DNA from: an uncultured Paracoccaceae bacterium | GTDB taxonomy: Bacteria; Pseudomonadota; Alphaproteobacteria; Rhodobacterales; Rhodobacteraceae | DNA length: 33,023 nucleotides | Reading direction: 5' to 3' | Assembly (NCBI GenBank): GCA_937895435.1 | Contig: CALAXT010000035.1 | Coordinates: 1-33,023, forward strand | Shown here: positions 8,470-17,072 of the stretch, piece after piece | Layout: each line of letters starts with the position of its first letter | How positions within the stretch are numbered: the first letter of the stretch is position 1 | The notes under the pieces: model-generated | What the model saw: only the letters and a program-made list of their open reading frames with translations | Database searches by the model: none | Told to the model about the DNA's origin: nothing | Made by a program: the position numbers and the translations under genes

Positions 8470-8829
8470 CTATGGCGTGGTCAAAATGACATAGTCTTTC
8501 AGCGTGGTCTCTAATACCTCCCAGGTGCCGCGAAAGCCGGGACGGATGAGAAAGCTGTCGCCTGTGCGCAATGTGTGGGCGGTGCCATCCTCTGCGCTTA
8601 AAATCGAATGGCCCTGCAAAATATGACAATATTCCCATTCGTCGTAAATTACCTGCCATTTTCCCGGTGTGGCCTGCCACCGGCCGGCATAAAGGCCATT
8701 GCGGTCTTCGATGTTCCAAGTGGTGAAAATTGGAGTGCCCGACAGGCACCGCTCGGGCGCGGGGTGCGATATTTCGGGCGGGCCGAGAGCTGCGCAGGTA
8801 TCGGCGGTGAGGCGATGAAAAAGCTGCAT
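8470..8829 (-). CDS. Cupin domain protein (Cupin_3 / ureidoglycine aminohydrolase-like)
   Basis: This 119-residue protein is a single small cupin barrel of the Cupin_3 type. Key stretches are the first cupin motif around [14 protein letters not shown] (residues 64-77) and the second around [16 protein letters not shown] (90-105), which is typical of the family. Family members include the EutQ and ureidoglycine aminohydrolase-like groups, but most small ones have no assigned reaction. The start at 8829 is chosen because AAAGGA lies 5 bases before it; an upstream in-frame ATG at 8853 has no such site. It faces creatinase across a shared hairpin and is divergent from panB. A related cupin sits at 32472-32846. 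Function unknown; binding of a small carboxylate or amide is a guess. Confidence 0.8.
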   Translation of the reverse strand: MQLFHRLTADTCAALGPPEISHPAPERCLSGTPIFTTWNIEDRNGLYAGRWQATPGKWQVIYDEWEYCHILQGHSILSAEDGTAHTLRTGDSFLIRPGFRGTWEVLETTLKDYVILTTP

Positions 8830-8939
8830 GGCGATCCTTTGGGCGTTTGGCACCGTGTGGTGGCGGGCAGGGGGGGTGTGGGTGCTGGAAATATTGTTCC
8901 TGCCGGGATATAGCAGCCAAAACCCCGGAGAACCAAGTG

Positions 8940-9797
8940 ATGCGTGTTAAGGACCCAAGCCCCCAAACGCCGCCCATCAGCCCGCGTGAAATTGCTGCGC
9001 GCAAGGGTGGTACGCCTATTGTTTGCTTGACGGCCTATACTACGCCGCAAGCGCAGATGATCGACCCGGTTTGTGACCTGGTTTTGGTAGGTGATTCTGT
9101 TGGGATGGTGCTGCATGGCATGCCCTCAACGCTGGGTGTCACGCTCGATATGATGATTTTGCATGGCCGGGCGGTGGCGCGCGGAATCACACATGCCTGT
9201 CTGATCGTTGACATGCCGTTTGGCAGTTATGAGGCAAGCCCTGAGATTGCTTTTGCCAATGCTTCGCGTTTGATGGCGGAAACTGGGGCGGCGGGTGTCA
9301 AACTGGAGGGCGGCGTGACAATGGCCCCCACGATCCGCTTTTTGGTGGACCGCGCTATTCCGGTGATGGCGCATGTGGGGCTGACGCCGCAATCGGTGCA
9401 TGCGCTGGGCGGCTATAAGGTGCAGGGACGCGAGGGTGACCGCGATCGGGTTTTGGCCGACGCACGCGCGGTTGCCCAAGCGGGCGCATTTTCTGTCGTG
9501 CTTGAGAAAATTCCAGCTGGGCTTGCGAATGAGCTGACGCAGATCTTGCCTATTCCCACCATTGGCATCGGTGCCTCGGTTGATTGTGATGGCCAGATTT
9601 TGGTGACTGAAGACATTTTGGGGCAATTCGAGGGATTTCGTCCGAAATTTGTTAAGCGCTATGCGGAATTGGGCGCTTTGGGGCGCGATGCGGTTGCGAC
9701 CTATGCTGATGAGGTGCGCGCCAAGGTTTTCCCTGGGCTTGAGCATGCTTTTGGCGATGTGCAGCCGACTGCCGCGAAAGTGGCGCCAAAGCCATGA
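8940..9797 (+). CDS. panB: 3-methyl-2-oxobutanoate hydroxymethyltransferase
   Basis: PanB adds a hydroxymethyl group from methylenetetrahydrofolate to 2-oxoisovalerate, giving ketopantoate in pantothenate (vitamin B5) synthesis. The 285-residue protein has the magnesium ligands D52 in [12 protein letters not shown] and D91 in VDMPFGSY. The substrate-binding KLEGG is near 121-125, and the catalytic glutamate E189 is in VVLEKIP. The frame extends upstream to 8847, but GGAG at 8927-8930 and the family alignment favour the ATG at 8940. The stop overlaps the panC start by 4 bases (ATGA), so the two are translated together. It is divergent from the small cupin gene. Confidence 0.96.
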   Translation: MRVKDPSPQTPPISPREIAARKGGTPIVCLTAYTTPQAQMIDPVCDLVLVGDSVGMVLHGMPSTLGVTLDMMILHGRAVARGITHACLIVDMPFGSYEASPEIAFANASRLMAETGAAGVKLEGGVTMAPTIRFLVDRAIPVMAHVGLTPQSVHALGGYKVQGREGDRDRVLADARAVAQAGAFSVVLEKIPAGLANELTQILPIPTIGIGASVDCDGQILVTEDILGQFEGFRPKFVKRYAELGALGRDAVATYADEVRAKVFPGLEHAFGDVQPTAAKVAPKP

Positions 9798-10633
9798 CTG
9801 ACATCATACGAGACTTGGAGACGCTGCGCAGCCGGGTGCGGGCTTGGAAGCATGCAGGCGAAACGGTTGCGGTTGTCCCCACGATGGGGGCCCTGCATTT
9901 TGGTCATCTGAGTTTGGTTGAGGCAGCAAAGACTGGGGCTGACAGGGTGATTGTGACGATTTTCGTCAACCCCAAACAGTTCAACAACCCCGATGATCTG
10001 GCCAAATATCCCCGCACCGAAGAGGCTGATGCCAAGCTTTTGGCACCTTTGGGGATTGATGTCATTTTTGCCCCGGCGGCCGCGGCGGTCTATCCCGTGG
10101 GGTTTGCCACGACTGTTTCGGTGGCTGGGGTGTCGCAGGGGCTGTGTGGGGCAGATCGGCCTGGCCATTTTGACGGTGTTGCCACCATCGTGTGCAAGCT
10201 TTTCATGATGACAGGGGCCGAGCTTGCCTATTTTGGGGAAAAAGATTTTCAGCAATTAATGGTCGTGCGCCAGATGGTGCGGGATCTGGCAATTGCGGTT
10301 GACGTGATTGGCTGCGCCACGGTGCGCGGGCCGGATGGGTTGGCGCTGTCGTCGCGCAACAAACATCTTGCTGCCGATGACCTGAAAATTGCGCCGCAGC
10401 TTTATGCCCGCATGTGCAAGGCCAGCAATCAATTGCGTCGAGGCGTTGATGTGGCAGAGGTGCTGGCAGAGGTGCGCGCAGACCTGCTGCAAGATGGGTT
10501 TTCGGCGGTTGATTATCTTGAACTGCGCCGCGCCAGTGATCTGCAGCCCATGCCCGTTTGTGATGGCCCAGCCCGGTTGTTGGCCGCCGCTTGGCTGGGG
10601 GGTGTACGGTTGATTGACAATATTGCCGTCTAG
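9794..10633 (+). CDS. panC: Pantothenate synthetase (pantoate-beta-alanine ligase)
   Basis: PanC condenses pantoate with beta-alanine using ATP to form pantothenate. The 279-residue protein has the nucleotidyltransferase HxGH-type motif in [11 protein letters not shown] (residues 29-39) and the pantoate-binding [18 protein letters not shown]. It also has the ATP-site GEKDFQQ and a KMSKS-equivalent LALSSRN. In most PanC proteins the first motif reads HEGH or HDGH; here it is HFGH, a conservative variant at a non-catalytic position. The start overlaps the panB stop by 4 bases. Ketopantoate reductase (panE) and panD are not in the window. No obvious terminator follows. Confidence 0.96.
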   Translation: MTDIIRDLETLRSRVRAWKHAGETVAVVPTMGALHFGHLSLVEAAKTGADRVIVTIFVNPKQFNNPDDLAKYPRTEEADAKLLAPLGIDVIFAPAAAAVYPVGFATTVSVAGVSQGLCGADRPGHFDGVATIVCKLFMMTGAELAYFGEKDFQQLMVVRQMVRDLAIAVDVIGCATVRGPDGLALSSRNKHLAADDLKIAPQLYARMCKASNQLRRGVDVAEVLAEVRADLLQDGFSAVDYLELRRASDLQPMPVCDGPARLLAAAWLGGVRLIDNIAV

Positions 10634-10708
10634 CTTGTGCTGTAAACGGTGCAGGCATTGCGCAAATCTGGGGCGCTGCCTATGTCGGTTAGATAGGGGA
10701 GAGTTCTT

Positions 10709-11362
10709 GTGCGCAGATTGAAATGGTCGGTTCTACTGGCGTTTGCTTTGCTGATCGGTGGTTTTTTTCATTATGTCTTGCCGCAGCATGATGTGGTGCG
10801 GATCGTGGGCACAAGTGTTCAGCGGATGGATCTTGGGACCAATGCGTGGTTTTTTGCCGCCCCAGATGCGGGTAACGCCCAAGTGCCGGGTGGCACCCGC
10901 GAAGTGAAATTCATTGAAACCTTTCTTGCCGACGGCCGCCCCATGGTATTTCGAAATGAAGACACCGGCTGGGGTTGGCCGCCTTATTTCAAGATGAACA
11001 GTTTTGATGTTCAGACCCGTGCTACTGATCTTACATCGACGGAAGCTGCGCCGCGCTGGGTGATGGTAACGCATTACGGTTGGCGCAACCAATTTATGAC
11101 AATTTTTCCTAACGCGCTGCGCCTGAAACTGGTCGCTAGCCCGGATGTACGGGTTTTTCCTTGGTTCAATACCCTGTTTTTTATTTCGTTGGGCGTGGCG
11201 TTACTTGCCCTGCGTCGCGCGTGGCTGCGGTTCCGGGCAGACACGGTTGAGCCTATGATAGATGAGGCTGAGGCGGCATGGGACAGAGCCGATGCCGCAC
11301 AAGACCGCGCACGTGGCGCATTGGCGCGATGGTGGCGGCGGCTGTTGGGCCGATCTGGATGA
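10709..11362 (+). CDS. DUF1523 family membrane protein
   Basis: This 217-residue protein resembles the DUF1523 family, which is common in Rhodobacterales and has no known function. It starts with GTG at 10709, preceded by GGGGAGAG at 10697-10704. One membrane helix lies near the N-terminus (residues 5-24), which could be a signal anchor, and a second near residues 150-167. Between them is a domain of about 120 residues, likely outside the cytoplasm, containing GWGWPPYFKMNSFDVQ. The charged C-terminal tail has alanine-rich helical repeats (EAEAAWDRADAAQDRARGA). It lies 75 bases after panC and may or may not share its transcript. No function is proposed. Confidence 0.75.
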   Translation: MRRLKWSVLLAFALLIGGFFHYVLPQHDVVRIVGTSVQRMDLGTNAWFFAAPDAGNAQVPGGTREVKFIETFLADGRPMVFRNEDTGWGWPPYFKMNSFDVQTRATDLTSTEAAPRWVMVTHYGWRNQFMTIFPNALRLKLVASPDVRVFPWFNTLFFISLGVALLALRRAWLRFRADTVEPMIDEAEAAWDRADAAQDRARGALARWWRRLLGRSG

Positions 11363-11395
11363 TGGGTACGGAAATTTTAACTATTGTGTCTTGAA

Positions 11396-11440
11396 AATCC
11401 TGTGCTCTTCCCCTTTATCTAAAAATTGGGGAATAGGATT
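11396..11440. terminator. Nested dyad downstream of the DUF1523 gene (possible terminator or operator)
   Basis: AATCCT (11396-11401) and AGGATT (11435-11440) flank an inner pair TTCCCC (11408-11413) and GGGGAA (11428-11433). The inner loop is 14 bases and the internal loop is uneven (6 against 1). It may end the DUF1523 transcript or be a protein-binding dyad before the antiporter operon. A run of seven T at 11459-11465 lies too far away to make it a classical terminator. Confidence 0.4.
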
Positions 11441-11582
11441 TGCAGGCTAAGCTGCCGATTTTTTTCAGAAATCGTCAAATAAGCCGTTGCATTTAAGGGC
11501 GTAAACCAAGAAACAAGATTAAAAGAGTAGGCGCCGCTTTAATACGCGCCACCGTCGGGAAACAGGGAACCCAGAGCCAGCG

Positions 11583-12059
11583 ATGCGTCATATCAGCTTG
11601 ATATTTGTGCTTGGCCTATTTTGGCTGTTGTTGTCGGGGTTTTTCACGACATTCCTTTTGTCATTGGGGGTTTTGACGGTTGTGGTGGCCGTGCTTGCCA
11701 CCCATCGTATGGCCGCGATTGACCAAGAGGGGCATCCGGTTCAGCTGGCATTGCGCGCAGTGACCTTTTTGCCCTGGTTGATCTGGGAAATTGTCAAATC
11801 TGCTTGGTCTGTTTCAAAGATTATCCTTGATCCGAAGCTACCTATTTCCCCAACAATGACAACTGTCACCGCTGGGCAAAAGACGGTTGTCGGTGTAAAT
11901 GTTTATGGCAATTCGATCACGCTGACGCCGGGCACGGTGACTGTTGGGGTGCAGGGCAAGAAATTGGCCATTCACGCCCTGACGCAAGACGGCGCTGCAG
12001 ATTTGGAAGCGGGCGCGATGGATGCGCGCGTAACCCGGTTTGAGGGGGGCGCTGCATGA
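11583..12059 (+). CDS. mnhE: Na+/H+ antiporter subunit E (MnhE/MrpE)
   Basis: MrpE is a small membrane subunit of the multi-subunit Mrp-type cation/proton antiporter. The 158-residue protein has two or three N-terminal membrane segments (about residues 5-40 and 58-75), including the family stretch WLIWEIVKSAWSVSKIILDP. A soluble C-terminal domain contains GNSITLTPGTVTV, typical of MnhE. It is the first gene of the antiporter operon. The preceding 220 bases hold two weak dyads and no clear promoter. Its stop overlaps the mnhF start by 4 bases (ATGA). MrpE is thought to help assembly or activity and does not form the main channel. Confidence 0.92.
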   Translation: MRHISLIFVLGLFWLLLSGFFTTFLLSLGVLTVVVAVLATHRMAAIDQEGHPVQLALRAVTFLPWLIWEIVKSAWSVSKIILDPKLPISPTMTTVTAGQKTVVGVNVYGNSITLTPGTVTVGVQGKKLAIHALTQDGAADLEAGAMDARVTRFEGGAA

Positions 12060-12358
12060 CCGACCCGATGTTTCTTGTGCCGATTTTTGCCATTCTGATT
12101 GCGATGTTTTTGGCGGTTACGCGGGCGTTGGCGGGGCCTACGGTGTTTGACCGAGTGCTGGCGGCCAATTCCATTGGCACATCAGCCATCATGTTTTTGG
12201 CCGTTTTAGGGTTTTTGACCGGGCGGCCTGAATGGCTTGATATCGGCATTACTTATGGGTTGCTGAACGTCATTGGCACATTTGCTGTGCTGAAATTCTT
12301 TCGCCACGGCAGTCTTGCGGAATCTGGTGCTGACGCCGCGCAAGAGGAGGATGCCTGA
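12056..12358 (+). CDS. mnhF: Na+/H+ antiporter subunit F (MnhF/MrpF)
   Basis: MrpF is a small subunit with three membrane helices that is needed for Mrp antiport. The 100-residue protein shows the three hydrophobic segments and the family motif RALAGPTVFDRVLAANSIGT near residues 22-41, whose DRVLAAN core is strongly conserved in MnhF. It overlaps mnhE by 4 bases and shares one base with mnhG (TGATG), so translation is coupled through the first genes of the operon. Length is normal for the family. Confidence 0.93.
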   Translation: MTDPMFLVPIFAILIAMFLAVTRALAGPTVFDRVLAANSIGTSAIMFLAVLGFLTGRPEWLDIGITYGLLNVIGTFAVLKFFRHGSLAESGADAAQEEDA

Positions 12359-12702
12359 TGGATTGGACCTTGGTTCGAGATCTGGTGACATGGGCCTTGC
12401 TGTTGTCGGGCAGTTTCTTTTTTGTCGTAGGTGCCGTTGGCATGGTGCGCATGCCTGATCTTTTTACCCGGATGCATGCGGCCAGCGTGACGGAAACGCT
12501 GGGGGTTGGTCTGTTGTTGGCGGGTATGATGCTTGAGGCAGGCATCGGTCAGATTACGGCCAAGTTATTTATCCTGGGGGCGCTGTTTTTCTTTGCCTCA
12601 CCCGTTTCCACGCATGCGCTGGCACAAGCTGCGCTGCACATGAGCGTGAAGCCAAAACTGGCAAAAGATCTGGCTGCGCGTGACGCGGCGGCAGGGGAAT
12701 AG
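12358..12702 (+). CDS. mnhG: Na+/H+ antiporter subunit G (MnhG/MrpG)
   Basis: MrpG is another small membrane subunit of the complex. The 114-residue protein has three hydrophobic helices and the family motif GMVRMPDLFTRMHAASVTETLG at about residues 28-49, the usual mark of MnhG (PDLFTRxHAAS). The C-terminal SPVSTHALAQAAL also matches. It begins on the last base of the mnhF stop and ends two bases before the next start, so the operon is continuous. It is complete. Confidence 0.93.
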   Translation: MDWTLVRDLVTWALLLSGSFFFVVGAVGMVRMPDLFTRMHAASVTETLGVGLLLAGMMLEAGIGQITAKLFILGALFFFASPVSTHALAQAALHMSVKPKLAKDLAARDAAAGE

Positions 12703-12704
12703 AC

Positions 12705-13271
12705 ATGGTTATAACGCTGATCAATGGTGTCTTGCTGACGCTGATGGCTGTTGTGACCATTGGCATCGTGCGGGTGCGCAATCTGTTTGCGGTTGTCATC
12801 TTGGGGTCGATCTACAGCTTTTTGATGGCCAGCATCTTTATGGTGATGGATGCGGTCGACGTCGCAATGACCGAGGCCTCGGTTGGGGCGGGGATTTCAA
12901 CTGTGTTGATGTTGGCCGCACTTTATCTGACAAAAACCGAAGAGGCGCCGCCGGTTCATTCGGTGGCGTTGCCGCTGTTTGTTGCACTCGTGACGGGGGC
13001 TGCGCTTATTTACGGGACGCTTGATTTGCCGCCCTTTGGCACGGCAGACACCGTAATGCATACGCATTTGGGTGCCAAGTTTTTGGCAGACTCTATTCCT
13101 GACACAACGGTTCCCAACGTTGTGACGTCAATTCTCGCGGATTACCGTGGGTTTGATACATTGGGGGAAACCACGGTTATTTTCACCGCCGGAATTGGCG
13201 TGTTGATGATTTTCAAAGGCCGCAGCAAACGCCGCCCCGAGACAGAATCCAACAAAAGTGACGCCGCATGA
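12705..13271 (+). CDS. MrpA C-terminal-like antiporter subunit (MbhD/DUF4040 plus MbhE-like)
   Basis: In standard Mrp systems this region is the C-terminal third of the large MrpA subunit; here it is a separate 188-residue protein. The first half (residues 1-80) is a DUF4040/MbhD-like three-helix unit with LFAVVILGSIYSFLMASIFM and DVAMTEASVGAGISTVLML. The second half holds MbhE-like helices with PNVVTSILADYRGFDTLGETTVI, a stretch characteristic of the MrpA C-terminus. No 500-residue NuoL-like domain is fused to it. It overlaps mnhB by 4 bases. Such split arrangements occur in archaeal Mbh-type complexes and in some bacterial Mrp operons. The role is probably structural, linking antiporter modules to the small subunits. 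Confidence 0.88.
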   Translation: MVITLINGVLLTLMAVVTIGIVRVRNLFAVVILGSIYSFLMASIFMVMDAVDVAMTEASVGAGISTVLMLAALYLTKTEEAPPVHSVALPLFVALVTGAALIYGTLDLPPFGTADTVMHTHLGAKFLADSIPDTTVPNVVTSILADYRGFDTLGETTVIFTAGIGVLMIFKGRSKRRPETESNKSDAA

Positions 13272-13687
13272 AGCTTGATCTTATCTTGCGGGTGATGACC
13301 AAGTTCATCTTACCCTACATTCTTGTCTTCGCCCTTTACGTGCAGTTTCACGGCGATTTCGGACCGGGTGGTGGCTTTCAGGCCGGTGTGATCGCTGCCT
13401 GTATGATTATCCTTTACGGGCTGATTTTTGGGCTGCCTGCAGCGCAGGCCATTGTGCCGCAGGGGTTGGTTGAATTTCTGATCCCACTCGGTGTGCTGAT
13501 TTATGCAGGGACAGGCGTTGTGGGGATGCTCTTGGGCGGAAATTATTTGGAATATACCTATCTCGCGCATGAGCCATCGCATGGTCACCATTTGGGCATT
13601 TTGTTTGTTGAATTGGGCGTGCTGATCACAGTTGCCTCTACCATGGTGGCGTTTTTCTTTGCATTTGCTGGGCGGAAACGGACATGA
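13268..13687 (+). CDS. mnhB: Na+/H+ antiporter subunit B (MnhB/MrpB)
   Basis: MrpB is a four-helix membrane subunit of the antiporter. The 139-residue protein carries the family signature FHGDFGPGGGFQAGVIAA near residues 28-45, followed by GTGVVGMLLGGNYLEY and HHLGILFVELGVLITVAST. All four helices are visible. It overlaps its neighbours by 4 bases on each side, and gene order then continues into mnhC as in canonical Mrp operons. Confidence 0.93.
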   Translation: MKLDLILRVMTKFILPYILVFALYVQFHGDFGPGGGFQAGVIAACMIILYGLIFGLPAAQAIVPQGLVEFLIPLGVLIYAGTGVVGMLLGGNYLEYTYLAHEPSHGHHLGILFVELGVLITVASTMVAFFFAFAGRKRT

Positions 13688-14079
13688 TTGCCGGGATGGA
13701 AGGTTTGCTGACGCATTACACCTATATCGTGACCATCTTTTTGATGGTTTCGGGTTTGTTTGTGGTGATTGCGCGGGGGAACATGGTCAAGAAACTTGTG
13801 GGTCTTGGCTGTTTTCAAACATCTGTCTATCTTCTCTACATAGGGCCAGCCAAGATTTTGGGCGGTACTGCGCCGATCTTGGCGCCTGAGTACAGTGTTT
13901 ATTCCAACCCGTTGCCACATGTTTTGATTCTGACCGCCATTGTGGTTGGCGTGGCCACCCTTGCCTTGGGGTTGGCGCTGACTGTCCGCATCAATGAAGC
14001 TTATGGCACGATCGAAGAAGATGAAATCTTCGCGCGCGACATGGTCGAACACGCCAACTCAGAGGAGAGCGCATCGTGA
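13684..14079 (+). CDS. mnhC: Na+/H+ antiporter subunit C (MnhC/MrpC, NuoK-like)
   Basis: MrpC is homologous to NuoK of respiratory complex I and has three membrane helices. The 131-residue protein contains GLFVVIARGNMVKKLVGLGCFQTSVYLLYI and, in the last helix, NPLPHVLILTAIVVGVATLALGLAL, a stretch strongly typical of MnhC (NPxPQALxLTAIVI). A charged tail (EEDEIFARDMVEH) follows. It ends in a GTGA overlap with the next gene, whose GTG start is embedded in the mnhC stop. Confidence 0.94.
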   Translation: MIAGMEGLLTHYTYIVTIFLMVSGLFVVIARGNMVKKLVGLGCFQTSVYLLYIGPAKILGGTAPILAPEYSVYSNPLPHVLILTAIVVGVATLALGLALTVRINEAYGTIEEDEIFARDMVEHANSEESAS

Positions 14080-15578
14080 GCGCGGCACCCGGATTTGAAT
14101 TGGGTCATCATCTGCCGGCGTTGCAGGTTGTTGTTCCGCTGATTGGCGCTGTGATCTGTGCGATGTTGCGCAATGGCACCCTTGCTTGGGGCTGGGCGCT
14201 GATCGTGTCTGTTTTGACGGCCGCCATTTCGACCATGTTGTTTGTGGCTGTGCAGGCAGGCGGCACGATATCTTATGGCTTGGGGGGCTGGGCGCCACCT
14301 TATGGGATCGAATATCGCGTTGACTTGCTCAGCGCATTTATTTTGCTGATCGTGTCATGGGCTGGGGCCATCATCATGGTCTATGCCCGTCAAAGCGTGA
14401 TGCACGAAATTGATGCTGGCAAGCGGGCTTGGTATTACTGCATGTATCTGCTCTGCCTGACTGGGCTTTTGGGCATTGCGATCACGGGTGATGCGTTCAA
14501 CGCCTTTGTGTTCATGGAAGTGTCGTCTCTGTCGATGTACACGCTGATCGCTATGGGCAAAAACCGTCGGGCGTTGCTGTCATCGTATCAATATCTGATT
14601 ATGGGTACGATCGGGGCAACGTTTTATGTGATTGGCGTTGGCATTTTGTTTACGCTGACCGGATCGCTGAATTTCGTTGATATCGCCGAGCGTCTTGTGA
14701 CGATGCAGATGGAACGCCCTGCAATTGCTGCAATTACGTTTCTGACCGTGGGCATCAGCTTAAAGCTTGCGCTTTTTCCGCTGCATTCGTGGTTGCCCAA
14801 TGCCTATGCCTATGCGCCCAGTGTCACCACGTCTTTTCTGGCAGGCACGGCCACTAAGGTTGCGATTTATCTGTTGATGCGCATTTTCTTTTCAACATTT
14901 GGCGAAGCCAAAGTGTTTGAGATTTTGCCAACCACGACAATTTTAGTGCTGCTGTCGGTGTCTGCGATGATTGGTGCGTCACTGGTTGCGGTGTTTCAAG
15001 ATGATGTGAAACGGGTTCTGGCTTATTCGTCAGTGGCGCAGGTTGGCTATATAACTTTGGGCATTGCGTTGGCCAATGATCTGGGGCTCACCTCGGCTTT
15101 GGTGCATATTTTCAACCATGCTCTGATGAAAACGGCTCTGTTTTTGGCGGTAGGGGCTGTGTTTTTGCGAATTGGATCGGTGCGGTTGCATGATCTTGAT
15201 GGGATTGGGCCAAAGATGCCGGTGACGATGGCCGCCTTTGCTCTGGCAGGTTTCGCGCTGATTGGTACACCGGGTACGGCGGGTTTTGTTTCAAAATACT
15301 ACCTTGCAGCCGCTGTGATTGATAAGGGCTGGTGGGGGTTGGTGTTTGTTATTGCTGCCTCATCACTGATTGCTGTTTTCTATGTGGGCCGTTTGCTTGA
15401 GGCGATTTGGTTCCGTGCGCCCGGGGCCTTGGCCCAAAAGGCGTCAGACCCGCCTTTGTCGATGTTATTGCCCATCGTTGGTCTTTCGCTTGCGGTGATT
15501 TGGTTTGGCGTGGACACGCGTCTAACGGTCGATGTTGCGCACAATATCGCCACAATGCTGTTGGGAGGCGTGAAATGA
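14076..15578 (+). CDS. mnhD: Na+/H+ antiporter subunit D (proton-translocating, NuoN/MrpD-like), copy 1
   Basis: This 500-residue membrane protein belongs to the antiporter-like family (Proton_antipo_M) shared by MrpA, MrpD, NuoL, NuoM and NuoN, normally about 14 helices. Residues matching the proton path are E148 in AFVFMEVSSLSMY, K230 in GISLKLALFPLHSWLPNAY, H237 in the same motif and K261 in TATKVAIYL. The TM7-TM8 segment SWLPNAYAYAPSVTTSFLAG is MrpD/NuoN-like. The start is a GTG overlapping the mnhC stop by 4 bases. It is the first of three large antiporter-type subunits in this operon and the best equivalent of canonical MrpD by position right after mnhC. Confidence 0.93.
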   Translation: MSAAPGFELGHHLPALQVVVPLIGAVICAMLRNGTLAWGWALIVSVLTAAISTMLFVAVQAGGTISYGLGGWAPPYGIEYRVDLLSAFILLIVSWAGAIIMVYARQSVMHEIDAGKRAWYYCMYLLCLTGLLGIAITGDAFNAFVFMEVSSLSMYTLIAMGKNRRALLSSYQYLIMGTIGATFYVIGVGILFTLTGSLNFVDIAERLVTMQMERPAIAAITFLTVGISLKLALFPLHSWLPNAYAYAPSVTTSFLAGTATKVAIYLLMRIFFSTFGEAKVFEILPTTTILVLLSVSAMIGASLVAVFQDDVKRVLAYSSVAQVGYITLGIALANDLGLTSALVHIFNHALMKTALFLAVGAVFLRIGSVRLHDLDGIGPKMPVTMAAFALAGFALIGTPGTAGFVSKYYLAAAVIDKGWWGLVFVIAASSLIAVFYVGRLLEAIWFRAPGALAQKASDPPLSMLLPIVGLSLAVIWFGVDTRLTVDVAHNIATMLLGGVK

Positions 15579-17062
15579 GCCCGGAACAGTTGCTGAGCTA
15601 TATTCCGCTTATCCCGGCCGCGGGTGCGCTGGTAATCCCGTTTTTTGCCAGCCGCCCAAATGCGCGCGAAACCGTCACATTGGCCACCGCGGGGCTGTTG
15701 TTTCTGGCGATTTTATCGCTGTTGTCGCAGTTCATGGCCGGGGCGCGGCCTGAGGTCACGCTGTGGCAAGTCACACCAATTCTCAGCATTTCATTCCGTT
15801 TGGAACCGCTGGGCATGTTGTTTGCCTGCGTGGCCTCAACGCTTTGGATCGTGAATTCGGTTTATTCAATCGGCTACATGCGCGGCCATGATGAACCGCG
15901 CCAGACGCCGTTTTATGTCTGTTTTGCTGTGGCCTTGGCTGCAACGATGGCGCTGGCTTTTGCGGCCAACCTTTTCACAATGTTCATTTTTTATGAACTG
16001 TTGACGCTGTCGACCTTTCCATTGGTCAGCCACAGCCGCACGCCCGAGGCAATGCGCGGCGCGCGCGTTTACTTGATTATGTTGGTGGGATCGTCCCTGT
16101 TGTTGTTTTTCCCCGCGATCTTGTTGACCTATGGGTTGGCGGGCACCCTAGAATTTACCCAAGGCGGTATTCTGGCCGGCAAAACCGAGGGCGCCGTGAT
16201 GGGCATTTTGCTGGGGCTTTATGCCTTTGGCATTGGCAAGGCTGGTTTGATGCCTGGGCATTTCTGGCTGCCGGCTGCCATGGTGGCGCCCACGCCCGTC
16301 AGTGCGCTTTTGCATGCGGTGGCAGTGGTCAAGGCTGGGGTGTTTTGCATTTTGAAGGTGGTTGTTTATGTCTTTGGCATCGACACATTGCACCAATCTG
16401 GCCAGGGTGAATGGCTGATTTACGCCGCATCTTTTACCATTATTGCAGCATCTCTGGTTGCCATGATGCAGGACAATCTGAAAAAGCGTCTGGCCTATTC
16501 GACGGTCAGTCAGCTTTCCTACATCATACTGGCCGCCGCATTGGCCACATCTGCCAGTATTCTGGGGGGTGGGTTGCAGATTGCCATGCACGCTGCTGGA
16601 AAGATCACGCTGTTTTTCTGCGCGGGTGCAATTTACGTGATGGCGCACAAAACTGAGATCAGCGACATGACGGGTTTGGGGCGTAAAATGCCGTGGACGT
16701 TTGCTGCATTTTTGGTAGGCGCGCTGTCGATCATCGGCTTGCCGCCATTGGGTGGCGCTTGGGCCAAGTGGTGGATTGCAATGGGGGCGATTGACTCGGG
16801 TCATGCCATGATTTTGGGCGTTTTGATTGTGTCGTCGCTTTTGAATGTGGTTTATCTTTTGCCAATCCCGTTTAAGGCGTTTTTCTTGCCCGCACCCCGT
16901 TTGCAAAGCGTGGGCGCGGCTGGGGTTGAACTGCCTGATGGTCTGGAACGTAAATATTGGATGGTTGTTGTGCCACCCTGTCTGACGGCGGCGCTTTGTG
17001 TGGTGCTGTTTTTTCAGGTTGACCGGATCCTTGCGCTGCTGGCGCCCATCGTGAGCCAATGA
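15575..17062 (+). CDS. Antiporter-like subunit, copy 2 (NuoL/MrpA N-terminal-like channel features)
   Basis: This 495-residue protein is the second Proton_antipo_M family subunit. Key residues are E141 in FIFYELLTLSTFPL, K222 in GIGKAGLMPGHFWLP, H229 in the same motif and K253 in VVKAGVF. The segment APTPVSALLHAVAVVKAGVF (residues 238-257) matches the NuoL/MrpA version of TM7-TM8. LWIVNSVYSIGYM near 90-102 is also NuoL/NuoM-like. It may therefore replace the N-terminal part of MrpA, which is otherwise missing. The frame is open further upstream, but GGGAGG at 15563-15568 and the overlap with the previous stop fix the ATG at 15575. It is followed 10 bases later by a small membrane gene. Confidence 0.9.
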   Translation: MSPEQLLSYIPLIPAAGALVIPFFASRPNARETVTLATAGLLFLAILSLLSQFMAGARPEVTLWQVTPILSISFRLEPLGMLFACVASTLWIVNSVYSIGYMRGHDEPRQTPFYVCFAVALAATMALAFAANLFTMFIFYELLTLSTFPLVSHSRTPEAMRGARVYLIMLVGSSLLLFFPAILLTYGLAGTLEFTQGGILAGKTEGAVMGILLGLYAFGIGKAGLMPGHFWLPAAMVAPTPVSALLHAVAVVKAGVFCILKVVVYVFGIDTLHQSGQGEWLIYAASFTIIAASLVAMMQDNLKKRLAYSTVSQLSYIILAAALATSASILGGGLQIAMHAAGKITLFFCAGAIYVMAHKTEISDMTGLGRKMPWTFAAFLVGALSIIGLPPLGGAWAKWWIAMGAIDSGHAMILGVLIVSSLLNVVYLLPIPFKAFFLPAPRLQSVGAAGVELPDGLERKYWMVVVPPCLTAALCVVLFFQVDRILALLAPIVSQ

Positions 17063-17072
17063 GGTATCTGCC

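Noticed and set aside
8847-8939. Upstream extension of panB
   Set aside because: The extra 31 residues are Cys/Gly-rich, unlike PanB, and GGAG precedes the ATG at 8940.
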